This document shows, in pieces, positions 43,871 to 56,575 of a stretch of 64,000 nucleotides of DNA. This DNA comes from Amphibalanus amphitrite (lineage: Eukaryota; Arthropoda; Thecostraca; Balanomorpha; Balanidae): positions 159,501 to 223,500 of the forward strand of contig NW_024881986.1 of the NCBI RefSeq assembly GCF_019059575.1. The letters are read 5' to 3'. The first letter of the stretch is position 1. Every line of letters begins with the position of its first letter. The translations under genes and the position numbers were made by a program. The notes under the pieces were generated by a model, which was given only the letters and a program-made list of their open reading frames with translations, did no database searches and was not told where the DNA came from.

Positions 43871-45225
43871 CACGGTTCGTCGGAAGGTCATCTCAGGCTC
43901 AAAAGAAACGGTATATACCATTCGAAAACTGACGGTGCGCTGAAACCAAAAATGTATTTTTTATAAAAATCGATCGATGGCCTTTTTTGAAAATTGCGTT
44001 TTTGTAAAAACTTAATAATCTTTTATTCAACGGGCTGTCCCGGACATTCTTGAAAACATAAACATGTATTTTTGAGTTCCAGTGAAAGCTGAACGCCAAA
44101 AGAACAATATTTAGCGAAGCAATATTTCCAAACGTTAATATGCGTCTCCCACAGCCGAAAATAAGGCGCAATCACAGCAGCTCAGTGTCACGATGGACCA
44201 AAGTCAGCCACACAGAAGCGTGAAATGACCCTTATCGACTCGCAGACCCGGCGCTCTAGGCCCGCCTGACCGGTCACGGAAAGAACGTTCGGCTCTCGTT
44301 CTACTAAACAAATGTCTTATTTGTCAGTTTAACTGTCCACATCGCTATTAAAGTTATTCAGGATACCTGTGAAGAAAATTCATTGTTCTGTTCGATTTAC
44401 AACATGCTTTAATTTACATTTTTCTTATGCATGTTTTGTTCCATCCAGCTGCGATCAGTGCCCACGCAGGGGAAGTGAGCGGGGTTTCACTGTCAGAGGC
44501 TGTACTGGTGACAGCTGCTCGGCCGTGCGACCGGTCAAAGGTTACCCTGCCCCACCGGGCGCTACCCCCACTCCACCCGAGCTGAGGCCGGTGCAGCCTC
44601 TGACATTTCAGCGCGGCCAATTTTCCTTATATGGGCATGATACCAAGCTCAATTGAGCAAAGTAGACATGAACAAATGCAAATTAATGCATGATGTGAGG
44701 ATGACAGAACAATGAATTTTCTTCACAGGTATCCTGAATAACTTTCATAGCGATGTGGACAGTTAAACTGACAAATATGACATTTGTTTAGTAGAACGAG
44801 AGCCGAACGTTCTCATTCCGTGGCCGGTCAGGCGGGCCTAGAGCGCCGGGTCTGCGAGTCGATAAGGGTCATTTCACGCTTCTGTGCGGCTGACTTTGGT
44901 CCATCGTGACACTGAGCTGTGTGATTGCGCCTTATTTTCGGCTGTGGGAGACGTATATTAATGTTTGGAAATGTTGCTTCGCTAAATATTGTTCTTTTGG
45001 CATTCAGCTTTCACTGGAACTCAAAAATACATGTTTATGTTTTCAAGAATGTCCAGGACAGCCCGTTGGAAAAAATATTATTAAGTTTTTACAAAAACGC
45101 AATTTTCAAAAAAGGCCATCGATCGATTTTGATAAAAATTACATTTTTGGATTCAGCTCACCGTCAGCTTTCGAATGGTATATATCATTTCTTTTGAGCC
45201 TGAGATGACCTTCCGGCGAACCGTG
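43871..45225. mobile_element. Foldback element with ~0.5 kb inverted arms
   Basis: Arms 43871-44392 and 44708-45225 are inverted copies of each other with scattered differences; the ends are CACGGTTCG and CGAACCGTG. Four-base duplications ACCG (43867-43870 and 45226-45229) flank it, and the copy 3 spacer has the empty site (ACACCGAGCGTCGG near 60787). A CAC start with a 4-bp duplication fits the Chapaev branch of CMC transposons; that is inference. The 315-bp loop has no recognisable gene. Confidence 0.9.
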
Positions 45226-45939
45226 ACCGAGGGTCGGCTGGCCGGTGCTCGGTGTCGGGGGTAGCGGGTCAGCGGGGTCAGCGGGGGTGGAGGGGAGGGG
45301 AGGGGGAGGTTGTGGAGGGAAGTGATCGGCGAGAGAGTCCGTGAACACCCTCTGCTCAGTTCACGGCGGGTGGGGAAAAACAGACATGAAACCTCGTACG
45401 AACCAACTGTGGATGAAACTTCGTACGAACCAACTGTGGCTCACGCAGCACGCCTACACCAGCCTCTGACGTAAAAAAGTAGCTCTATAAAGGCCTCGCC
45501 AGGAGTCGTATCTCCCCCTATCCACTCGTTATGAGAGAGGGTCTGGCCAGATCAGGGCAGAGGAAAGGGGTTATTCTACGTACCGCATCATAGTGCCTCG
45601 AAAACTTCGTTACTTTACCCGCGAGCTGCTGGATGAGCTAAACCCCCACTTTTTTCGCCGCGCTTAAAAAACGGCCGCGTCGCAGGAGCGCCAAATTCTG
45701 GTTGCATGTAGGGAATCCATTGAAGTTCATTGCGATACAATGTCAAACAAATCGGTGGGGAAAATTAAGATTGAGGTTTTAGTGACGTCATGACTCCTGA
45801 GTTTTCGACCAGGAACGGTATGTGTTAAAAAAACATTAACTCACAGAATAGCCATAGACACATGCCGTTAAGGCCATTAGACTGTTTCAGGTGAAACCGT
45901 TCTCTCAGTCTTATATACCGTACGTTCTCTGTTTTAGAA

Positions 45940-48900
45940 ATGGAGCCCAGGCAGCTCCAAGAGGAGGTTATCCAGATGAAAGAACAGATGGCACTTCTGA
46001 AGGAGGAACTGACACGTCGTAATCAAGAGGGCATTGCCCGTTTGGATGGGGAACTGACCACACTGAAGAAAAACTGCGACCACCTGAGTGAACAGGTGGT
46101 CGGACTGAAGGGAGAAGTGACCACACTGAAGAAGGAGGTGACTACACTGAAGGGGGACAACACCACACTGAAGGGGGACAACACCACACTGAAGGGAGAC
46201 AACGCCACACTGAAGGGAGACAACGCCACACTGCGTCAGGAGGTGGTCCATCTACGTGAAGAGGTGGTCCGCCTGCGACAGGCTGTCCTCGAGGAGCGCA
46301 CCACTCGCCAGGTCGTCGTGGAGGATCTGCGTCAGGAGGTCCGCCGGCGAGCGGCGCCATCCGACCGCTCCCAGGGGTGAGACTGGGAGGCAGCAGGGGT
46401 GGGGTGGGGGTTAGTCGGTGGGATGACGTTAGGGGGTTAACAGTAGGAGTTAGTCGGCTTTGACTGCAAGTGATTTTAAACATCAGCTTGTAAGAGTCAA
46501 ACTGGTTGTGTACGTGTAGACAGTTTGTAAGAGTCAACCCGGATATGTAGAGACTAGAGAGTTTGTAAGAGTAAACCGGGTTGTGTAGACAGTTTGTCTG
46601 TAAATATTGACCGGTTGTATGGACAGTTTGTCTACATATAAGAGCCGAACCGGTTGTGTAGACACTAGACAGTTTGTAAGAGACAACTCGGTTTTGTAGA
46701 CAGCTTGTCTGTGAGTGACAGTGAGGCAGCAGGCTGCTGGGTGGCACAGGGATTGGGGGGAGGGGACACTAGATGGGCTTTCACAGATCGATGGTACGGT
46801 GCTGTCTTGGAAGTGGAGACGTCTGGAAATTATCGTCTAATGTCCGATCTCTGATGACGTCACACCACGTCACACTGACGTCATTCCTTCCCAGTGACGG
46901 CGAGGAGGTGGCTTCTCCGAAGGGCGACACTTGTGACAAGACAAGTGACACCATCAGCACCTATGACGTCATCACCCCAACTGCGAAGGGGGCGGGGCCG
47001 GCGGGCGGCGACGTGCGAGAGGCTGCACCGCAATGGGCTTCTGCCATTTGCCTCTTGGACCACGAGTTGTTGAAGATGGTGCTAAGCAAGATGGACTGCT
47101 GGGAGATGTTCCGCGCCAGGCGGGGTAAGTGCTACAGCGACTGACATTGTATGTAGGACAGTTGAATGGAGTGTATGTAGATCATGCTTCATTATGATAC
47201 GCAGTCCTTCGTGGAATCATTCCTTAGAAACCGGAGTGCTCGGCAAGGGACAATCTATCACGCGAAGGGCTAGAACGGCGACAGGGGCTGGCACGGGATT
47301 CACACGTAGATGGATGACCGCTCGGAATGCTGTTTTTCATAGAATAGCTACTTCCTACAATTAAAGATGCAAACGCTGTCTGTACAAACATTGACGATCC
47401 CGGCAAGGTGCTTGGTGAAACCCAATTCTTTTTGCTCCGTCTGTGCCGACAGTCTGCCGTCGGTGGCGGTCCGCCGTCGACGATATCGTCGGCGACTGTC
47501 GGCGGGAGCTAACCGATCAGCAAACCCGCGGTGGAAAAGTCCCTGCGCCGGCTACGGACCTAGAGCTCGTAGTGAAGGTGCAGGACCAGCCGAAGCTGAC
47601 TGAACTGCAGGCGCCGACCGCTGAGACGGACACCGACCTCCGACTGGTCGGTGAGTCCTGTGTGAAACGCGCTACACACGAACTGGTACGCTTTGTCCCG
47701 CTGCAACTGTCATTCCTTGTCCATGTGAGCGATCACTTCTTCACTGACTGGTGTTGCTTTATTCCAGCAGCCACCTGCCACGCCCTGGAGAAGGCCAACC
47801 TGCGCGGCTTCAAGCTGCGGGTCTCTGCCCTGCGCCGGCTGACGCGTGCCAACGCCTCCAGTCTGCGTGAGCTGACGCTGCCGGCCGGCATCAGCGACTG
47901 GCAGCTGGAGGCGCTGCTGGAGCCGCTGAAGGCTCTGGAGCGGCTGGATGTGAGCCCGCCCGTGGACAGCTCCGGCAAGTGGCTGCGACTGCTGCCCAAG
48001 TCGCTGAGGAGACTGGACATCACTGGTGAGAGGGACTGGGTGTCGGTGGAACGCGTAGGCGTCTAGCGCACGTTGCATTAGCACGAACCTACAGCACTAG
48101 ATCTTGCGAACAGTTTAGCCTAAAAAGGAAGACAATGAACGAACTCTCCTTGGTGCATGTTTTGCTGGAGAGAGGATTTAGCAAGAAAACTGTTCAGTGG
48201 CGAATGTCAATATTGTTCTTTACTTCTGTGCAAATACTTATCTTTTTGTTTGTTTATGAGTACATAAACGGGCGCCCCGCTGGCCGCTGGGGCTCCTGGA
48301 TTTCCACGCCCTGCTGGGTGGGGGTGGGGAGGTCGTTTGAACACCCCCTTCCAACTCGGCTCCTTGGCCACGTAGCGATTTGATACGGAATGGGCATATT
48401 TTGAAAGAGCGTGAACAAAATAACGAGTGTAGCTATGACAGTCATCGAAACCTTTAATGAGGTTATGTCACTTCACGTGACCTGGTGACCTGAACCTTAA
48501 GTGACCTTAGTCTGTAATTTAAAAACAGATGCAGAAAAGCTTTATGATGAGGTGTGCCAAAACGGCGTCATTTTTTAGATATTCGCAAAAAAACGGATGG
48601 GAGAGGAGATGTTCAACTACCCCCCCCCCCGCCCCATGCGATTCTCATGCCACCCATAGGTACGAGCGTTGTTTATTGATAAGCTGACTCACATAGTGTC
48701 AGACTAATGTTCTTCCCTTTACACAATGTTCATAGGCGATCATATCCCTTTCTACAGGGTCGGGAATGACGCGGCAACCGGTGAAATACGGAAGATGCCC
48801 GTCGGAGGGACTGCTGGTCGGTGTACAGCTACCAACGGACACACTCCTGGACCAGCTGGCTGCTCTGGCGACCCACACAGTCACGGGACTGTTCATACCT

Positions 48901-51900
48901 GGTGAGCAACACCAGCAACACAAGCAGAGCATCAGTGCCAAGATATCGTGATAACTGAGCAATGGCTATGACATATGTAATGTAGGGAACACCTGGCTCT
49001 TATGTTCCACTTACTACTGCACTATATCGACTTGACCAAACGCAGCGCCTATCACTAGAAGCACCTATCGGCAGGGCTATCGTACTGGTCATGATAATGA
49101 TTTGACAATATGCATACATGTATGGACTGTGGAGCCGCAGTCCATCTCATTCTGGAGAGCGACGGCCTGGATTACGTTCGAGGCTTGTACGCTGTTATGA
49201 ACTCGTTAGAAGGATGGCACGCATAAAGCAGTTGCATCTCACTACTGCGCTTTTCTACCATTCCTTTATTACTCTCGCTCGTGCGTTTCCAAAAAAGGCG
49301 TCGTACTGGTTAGCACTACGCATACCTTGCCGTGAATGTTATTGATCTTCAGTTCCAGCTATTCCTAATTCCAGTTAGCATGTGTCATGTATCTCAGGGT
49401 TTCGGAGTCGTGGTAGCGCTTTTCCGACTCCGACTCCGACTCCGACTCCGAGCTCCTGACCGACTCCGACTCCGACTCCGACTCCGACTCCGACTCCGAC
49501 TCCGGGCCTGATACGAAGCAATGAAAACGACACTTTATTAACCCGCGCCCTGCTGGGGGGTGTTTGAACACCCCCTCCGGTGGCACCGTTTTCGGCACAC
49601 CTTATCATCCATCTTTTCTGCATATGCTGTGTAAATGTCAGACCAAGGTCACTCAACGTCAGGTCACCATGTCACGCCAAGTGGCCTCACCTCATAAAAA
49701 TTAAATGCCTGCCATAGCTACACCGAGTGGCCGATCACTTTGAAACTTTCAGCAATTGATAAGGATAACAGTATACGTACATGTAAAATGTTTTTTTTTT
49801 CGGAAATTTGATATCGGTGACCTAAGGCCAGATCAATTTTCCGACCTCTCCATTAAAGTCAATAGAAAAATTGAAGTGCACCTCTTTTGGACCAACGTCA
49901 TTCTAAACACTTTCAAACATCGAATTACAAGTAAACATGACACAGTGAGCCGGAAAATGGCACCCGTGACCCCTCGTTATGTCCCTGAAGTCATCTCGGG
50001 TCACGAATGATATCTAGCATGTTTCGCTAATATCTTTTGATAGAGGTACGCTAGAACGATGAAAACGCTTTAGATGTGTTCGGCTCGACGATACGGATCG
50101 ACTGATATGTAACATGACCTTTTCCTGTCAGGCCATTGCCTTGACCTGAGGTCCAATTTTAAAGTTGACGTTTCGAGGTCAAATTATAGTTCATTCGATG
50201 ACGAGTCTTGACGAGAGGAACACGATGCTGATAAAAATAATCTCGTGGCAAGTTTTGAGTCAAAAGTAATTGCAGAAAAACTGTTTCCGCAAAACACGTC
50301 TATTTTGACAGTTTTTGCCTCCTGCAGGCTAAACCGTTGACCTCAGGTCAAATATGCGAGAACTATTTAGAAAGACCGTTAGAAGAGCTATCGAATGCGC
50401 TTGTCCACTGAGCTGTAGCTCTATCCATTCCTGAGTTAAGCGCTGGTTTGTCAGGACTTATCGAAGTTTGACCAGGGAAGTGGCGAAATTTTACTTTCGG
50501 TGACCCCACCCCCCAGCAGGGCGTGGAAGTCCAGGGCCGGGACTCAGAACAAAAACAAGATGTGTGCAAAAGTTATTTTTGATCACCAGAAGGGGACTCT
50601 ACCGCGGGGACCACTGGTTAAAAACAACTGAAAAGTGATATCACGGATTTGGGTAACTTCCCGGAGTCGGAGTCGAGGCAGCTTGACCGACTCCGACTCC
50701 GACTCCGACTCCTGGCTGCTTGCCACGACTCCAGGCGACTCCGACTCCGACTCCGACTCCGACTCCGAAACCCTGATGTATCTGTATTTATGTTTTACAG
50801 AGTCGCCGTCCGTGACACCGGAAGCGCCGGGACGCCTCCTGACTGCCCTCACCAGTTTGAAAGACGTCACTATTCGCGGACCCGGCGTCATTTGTGACAC
50901 TGTGCTAGCCGCCCTCCACGGCTGCTCCCAGCTGGATACACTGGAGCTTGAAGACACCCGGTCTCTCACGGACATCCCTCCCCTGACCCAGTCAGAGGTG
51001 GCAGCGGTCAGCAGGTCAGTCGGCCGGACGGCGACGGCTGGTATTAGTTGTATCTGGTTTGACCGCAATAATCCCAGCGATAACCGTATCCGTTGGAGGT
51101 ATACATAGGACTACTGGCACAGGGACGTTGAAAATGAATTCAATACAGAAGAATAGGCAGCCACCGACAGACACTTTGATGCAAGTAATTAAATGTATAT
51201 GAACACAAACAAGACAGACGGACGGGCAGATACGTTACTGGGCTGGTACTATTTTAATATAATATAGAAATAATGTATGTGGGGTCAGGGGTGGCATAAA
51301 ACTCATTGTATCGTGTGAAACATTTGTAGCAAACTGCAGCACCAGACTGGGCCAACTTGAGATGGCCGGAGGCACACATGTTCTGTTATGAACGGCATTG
51401 GAACTACATGGTGTTTCCGTGTCGAGTCGACCGCTGGTGCCACTGTGTGACTGTGTCTCGTAAACTCTTACTGACGCAATCTGTCTTGTTGTGGTCTGTT
51501 GCAGAATGGCAGTGACTTGCAGGAAACTGTATAGACTGTTCCTAACCACCTCACTCGAAAGCTACTCGGCCGTCCTGACCGCCCTGCACGAGACAGACCT
51601 GGGATGTGACAGTGGCCAGTCCCGTACCATCGAGCTCTGGGTCCCCAGTAAGTGACGGCGTCTCTGACCACCCACACCAGCCGACACGGCGCCACCGGCC
51701 TCTCGGACACACACTGACGCACGTGACGTCACCAGTACTGACGCCACAATTGGTGACGTGTATCTCCGTTAGTGACGTCACAGTATCAGTATCAACCCTC
51801 ATGACGTCACTTGTCAGTGATAGGTACACACATTGTAATTGTGTTTGTTTCTATATCTGGAAGTGATGTCATCAGTTTGAGTTGCACCATGTAACATCAC

Positions 51901-52006
51901 TAGCAAACAGTGTGTAATCTGACGTGTTCCGTTTCCAGAGTCTGTATTCGACAAGCTTACCAAGCCTCCCAAAGGCAGCAAAATCTGCTTGCAGTACTAT
52001 AACTAG
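45940..52006 (+). CDS. Coiled-coil F-box/leucine-rich repeat protein, copy 2 (8 exons)
   Basis: Exons 45940-46376, 46895-47124, 47453-47650, 47768-48025, 48758-48901, 50801-51014, 51505-51647 and 51939-52006 join with correct phases into 563 codons. Exons 3-7 have exactly the copy 1 lengths (198, 258, 144, 214, 143). Residues 1-145 are coiled coil, opening MEPRQLQEEVIQMKEQMALL, longer and different from copy 1 at the start. The F-box covers about 198-234 (LLDHELLKMVLSKMDCWEMFRARR then VCRRWRSAVDD). LRR segments run from about 288 to the end. The probable role is SCF substrate adaptor, by family. The start lies two bases after a TTTTAG acceptor, so a non-coding 5' exon is expected. Intron 5 is enlarged by a hAT element. 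Confidence 0.87.
48266..48640. mobile_element. Degraded TA-family element in intron 4
   Basis: CTGGATTTCCACGCCCTGCTGGG, GTTTGAACACCCC and GTGACCTGGTGACCTGA match parts of the element at 25993-27187, but both termini are corrupted and the middle is deleted. An old copy. Confidence 0.65.
49395..50775. mobile_element. hAT-type element built of GACTCC hexamer arrays
   Basis: Perfect 8-bp duplication ATGTATCT (49387-49394 and 50776-50783). Ends CAGGGTTTCGGAGTCG and CGACTCCGAAACCCTG. Both arms (49420-49505 and 50660-50768) are (GACTCC)n. A TA-flanked element occupies the centre. The right end lies only 17 bp before the acceptor of exon 6. Confidence 0.92.
49538..50541. mobile_element. TA-flanked TGTTTGAACA element nested in hAT
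   Basis: Left TTAACCCGCGCCCTGCTGG with GGGGTGTTTGAACACCCC. The right side has CCCCAGCAGGGCGTGGAAGT but lacks the final CGCGGGTTAA. The interior matches 25993-27187 in opposite orientation, including GTGACCTAAGG and GTCAGGTCACC repeats. It is older than the intact copies, judged by decay. Confidence 0.8.
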
Positions 52007-53672
52007 ACGACTAGCTTCCCGGTGCCTCGTCCGCTCCGGTGCCGGCGGCAGTGTCGGAACTCGACAACAGATGGCAGCACCGTGTCCCGTCGGCAGCGCT
52101 GTTCTGTACACAATACACATCAAGACCTTCATAATATCCAGAAGTACTTTGAGCCGCCCTGTCCCATCGGCTCAGGTCCGTGGGTACTTCTTTACCGCCG
52201 TGCCAGGCTGGTTTGGGTTGAGTGGCCACCTAGATGATTGATCATTTGAGCACAGATTGCTACGTTTGTTGACACCGCTTTGATAGACACTAGGTATATT
52301 CAGTATCCAAGATGTATCACGCTCCGGGGCCACTGTCCAGCCATCGGTAAACCGTTGTCACCGTGCCGGAGGTACCGCCGTGGTGACGTCACGTGTGTTG
52401 TGACGTGACGTCACGCTGGCTCACACCGCTGTGCTGTTGTGTTGTTGTTTCAGTTTAGACCAGAGAGTGGTTGTAGCTAGCTGTGAGGGTGTCCGGTCCA
52501 GGCGATATCGGACCTCGCCCGTCACTGTGTCGGACCGTCGGTGGTCCGGTCGGTTGTGGTTCGTTTGGACCGGATATGTCCGGTTCGGTGTCGCTCATGG
52601 GATATCACGGGCTGATGGCGATTGAAATACACAGTGGTTGAGACGTTCAATACACAAATTTTACTGAATTTCAAAGCGCTGCTATGCAGTGCCGTTATTT
52701 CGTGACGGTAACTAGTCAAAGGGATTGTAAGGCTTCTGACCATTATGCAATGCTTTGAACATATCATTGCATAATGTCATACGAAGTTGTGATGTAAAGA
52801 AGTCACCTACTTGAAGTGACGTGGAGCTCTAATGTCGGATGCTTCATAAAAAGTGTGTGCAACTTCACGTTGCCTAATATAATTGTTCCGTGAAAATTAA
52901 GCCAAACCCAGAGAGTTATCAGTAAAAGGAAAAATTGCGTAATTTCCAGGAAACGTATCCCTCACGGGACGGGTGGAATCATTTTTTTTACCCTCACCAC
53001 CAGCCCAGCACTTCAGTTGACTGAACCGTTAGGCTATACTGATTATCACACATGAAGTGTGTCTGTGATGATCAATGTGTTACCCAGCCCGTGCGCTGCT
53101 TCACAGCCTACCACTGCAGGCAGCTGATTGCCCGCTGAGAAACGGTGCATCGTTCTGCCGTCAACTGTAAACTGTACAGTGTGTATTAGTTATATTACAG
53201 CTGTATGGACACAGCACGGGTACGGATCCGGGACACCATACCATCGACTGGTGGATACAGGACACGGTCTAGTATCCAGCGCCCAGCGGTGCGATATCGC
53301 CGGTGGTCGTTATTTCTTTTAGAAGGCTGGATACCGCCAGTGGATACTATTATTTTACTGAAGACTGGATATCGCCGGTGGCCGTTATTTCTTTTAGAAG
53401 GCTGGATACCGCCAGTGGACACTATTTCTTTTAGAAGGCTGGATACCGCTAGTCGCCATTATCACTTTTAGAAGGCTGGATGTCGCCAGTGGCCATATCA
53501 CATAAGGGGAAAGTGTCCAATAGGGCCTTTCGGTTGTTTTCTCAATTAGGTACTCACCTCTAAAACGTGGTGAATAGTGACGTAACGTTTATCACTCAGT
53601 TCTAATCAGTACCCTTACCTGAAAACGTTCGTGGTCCGACCATTGACCTTTGAAATTGTCCATTGTTTAACG
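52007..53672. other. Duplicated 3' flank of the F-box/LRR gene, copy 2
   Basis: Nearly collinear with 15705-17640 and with the copy 1 flank once its transposons are removed. Contains the 42-bp minisatellite (53315-53490). This copy lacks the TTAA, Tc1 and small inverted-repeat insertions and so serves as their empty site. Confidence 0.75.
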
Positions 53673-54028
53673 ATAACCCGCGCCGGGCCGGGCCGGGGGT
53701 GTTTGAACACCCCCTGCGGTTTTTCGCAGATATCTCAAAAAACGGCGGCGCGGAGCGCCACTGTTTTTGGCACACCTGTTCATGCATCTTTTCCGCACAT
53801 TTTATAAAAAAAAAATCAGACCCAGGGCTCCAAAGGTCAGGTCACCAGGTCAGGTCAAGTGACCTCACCTCAGAAAAAAAGTTTCAATCCTCGTCATAGC
53901 TACAGCGACTGAACGATCGCCTTGAAGCTTTCAGCGATTGATAAGAGTAACAGTATGTACACAATGTTTATCTCGGAATTTCGATATCGGTGACCTAAGG
54001 TCAGGTCAATTTTGCGACCTCTCCATCA
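53673..54028. mobile_element. Half of a TA-flanked TGTTTGAACA element, duplicate of 40236-40583
   Basis: TAACCCGCGCCGGGCC with GGGTGTTTGAACACCCC and AGGTCACCAGGTCAGGTCAAG, cut at the same base as the copy 1 version. It differs by a short expansion of the GGGCC tract. Confidence 0.8.
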
Positions 54029-56010
54029 TACTCTGTAACAAATATTCAGTACACTATGGCATGAAAATCAATCAAGCGAATACGTTCATGGCACCAAAAT
54101 AGCTTTGCAGGACATCCAGCCAGTTCAGATTAACCCGCGCCCCACTGGGGGGGGGGCTATTTATAGCCCCCCCTCCCGTTTTTCTGCAATAACTTCCAAA
54201 CCGCTTGACGAATCGACGCCAAACTTTCAGTACCTTCGGCTGCATCAATTTGACACCTTATGTCAAAATTTGAACTTCGTAGCTACCATAGGTCGGCCGG
54301 AAATGACGTCAGAGTGACGTCATGTTCGTCCGATTTCGACGCAAAACATTGAACCACGGCAATCGCTCCCAAGAGCTCAGTTTTTAAGCTAGATCCAATT
54401 TCTTTGCATGAAAGGACTCAGAATTGACCGCGCTATCAAACTGCTATCTCGGATTTTCAAAATTTTGAAAATTTCGAAAATTTTATATAATAATATTCAA
54501 AATTTATATTTTTATATTTTTTTCAAAAAGTTTTTGACTTTTCGAAAAAACCGGAATATATGTGACAGAACGCATAATTATGACTAACTCTAGCAAGTTT
54601 TAGCTAAATATCTTCAAAAATGGCCAAGTTATACGCATTATTGCAAAAAATAAACAATTATTAATTTTTCAAATCAATTTTTCAGTACGTATTTGGCATC
54701 GTACACCAATATAAATGGCACCATCGTGTTCCTGAGCTCAAACTGCATCCAATAGACACCTTTTTTGTTGAAAAATTTCAACTTCAAAATTTGACCTTTT
54801 TTGACCTGAAAGTGACCTGACCTAAGCTAATTTCGACTCAAAATGACCTTGGATGACACAGACGACATCAAATTCGAAATCTATGGCCTAAATGGACCAT
54901 AAAACATGTGTCACGTGACCGACGCATGATATAATATTTTCGTGACCTGTGATGACCTGACCCTGACCTGAAAATCAAAGTACAAGTTTGGTACCCTCAA
55001 GGTATCTAGAGCATCTGTTCACGAGTGTGGAAACAAAAAATGAGCCTGATCTGACTTGTAAGACGGCGGCCAGAGCCCAAAATGTGAACAAGCCAAAGTG
55101 CTAATAATTTTTACTTTGACCTGACCTGTGACGTCATCGGTGACCTCGAGGTCAATGAAATTAGGTTTCGCTCGACAGTTTTTCCGGGGCTATCAGACGC
55201 CGTTTGAATTTTGACGATCGGCCCAGTAGTTTCGGAGTTAGGAGGGGGGGCTATGAATAGCCCCCCCCCCCCAGTAGGGCGTGTTATACACAGACCCCAG
55301 TGGGGCGCGGGTTAAGTTTGGACAGTCGATCATTTCTGAAAGCCGCACAGTTAAAAACCCCGGCCTCACTATGGACCGACATCTGACGTTCGGGGATGAT
55401 GTTAGCCAGCTGGTTGGCAAATGTACCGGTCTTTTGATTTCGCTGTCCCATTCCAAGTATGTCATACCTGCCGGACCGTTGCTTACATTGTGAACGCGCT
55501 TGTGGCTAGCTCAATTCGCTACTGAGTACTGCATCTCCATCTACGGGTCCGGCGGTAAAACAGAAATGCACCGCATTCAGAAACTGTTCAATTTCTGAGC
55601 TCGTGTTGTGAGCGGCCGGCAGAAATTTTGATCACATTTCTGACGTGTTTCATCAACTCGGGTGGTTACATCATACATGCTGAGCTGCTCGTGAGCTACC
55701 TATAGACTTGATTAAAAAGTCGCTCTAGATACTTAATTACCTGCCGACATTGTAGCCATGTTTTCGTATGTCTGTACTCCACAATCCTACTCGCCAGATC
55801 GGCCAGCTTCACTGCCAGAGAGCAGACGCCAGACAGACATCCTCCGGCGCCAGGCGGCTATCACACTGCAGTGCAATGTTTAACCAGCTCCCGAGCGAGC
55901 TAGGAAATGCCTCACCGGATGTGCCTTCAAACGCCATCTTGAGCAGTTGCTGCTGTACACGTGGTACTGTTGTGGTACTGGGACTGATGGCTGATAAGTG
56001 AATGCAAGAA
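54029..56010 (+). pseudogene. CR1/Jockey-like reverse transcriptase fragment, interrupted
   Basis: Homologous to 40584-41440 but split at CAGATTAAG by the TA element 54130-55315. Readable pieces include SESRTVKNPGLTMDRHLTFGDD, LLISLSHSKYVIPAGPLLTL and NQLPSELGNASPDVPSNAI. Many stops. Confidence 0.75.
54130..55315. mobile_element. TA-flanked element with CTATTTATAG palindrome, 1.19 kb
   Basis: TTAACCCGCGCCCCAC and GTGGGGCGCGGGTTAA ends; palindromes G run-CTATTTATAG-C run (54149-54175) and CTATGAATAG (55243-55272). TGACCTGACC arrays lie at 54798-54830, 54940-54980 and 55113-55160. The uninterrupted site is CAGATTAAGTTTGG in the copy 1 fragment (near 40680). Non-coding. Confidence 0.92.
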
Positions 56011-56304
56011 GTGAATGAATGGTACTGTGTCTGTGTTTATCTGTCTTTGCCTCACCGTTGTTTTGCCCTATACCCTGGTTTTACTTTCACTGACGTAGGT
56101 AGTCGTAAGGTGACTCGGGTGCGGAAGAGCCACTGCATTGTGGATGTAGTATGTACCTTTAAATATTCTTTGAACTTTGGGAAGCGAATCGCACGACTGG
56201 TAAAATTTAAAAGGTAAAAATCAAATGTTAAAGGCCTAAAATTCAACGCCACAGACTGACAGACTGCTGGAAACCTGCTGTCATCTATCGGCGGTTGTCG
56301 GAAC

Positions 56305-56567
56305 TAGAGATGTCAATCGGATACCAACTTTTTGGTATACCGATACCAAACCGATACCAACTTGGTATTTGGTATTTCAATGCTAAGGCTTTCGGTATTT
56401 TGTTGGTATTATGAATCCTGACTAATGTAAAAGAGGCAGCTAATTTGGTAAAAAGTTGGTATTTTTTCTCATTTTCCAAAGTCGGTTGGGTTTCGGTATT
56501 TTCTCATGGTTTTTGTTGGTATTTGGTTTGGTATCGGTATCACGATTTTCCGTAATTGACATCACTA
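56305..56567. mobile_element. hAT (Ac/Tam3-like) MITE, copy B
   Basis: TAGAGATGTCAATCGG and AATTGACATCACTA ends with a perfect duplication GTCGGAAC (56297-56304 and 56568-56575). Same site as 41688-41960, so the insertion predates the duplication of this spacer. Confidence 0.9.
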
Positions 56568-56575
56568 GTCGGAAC

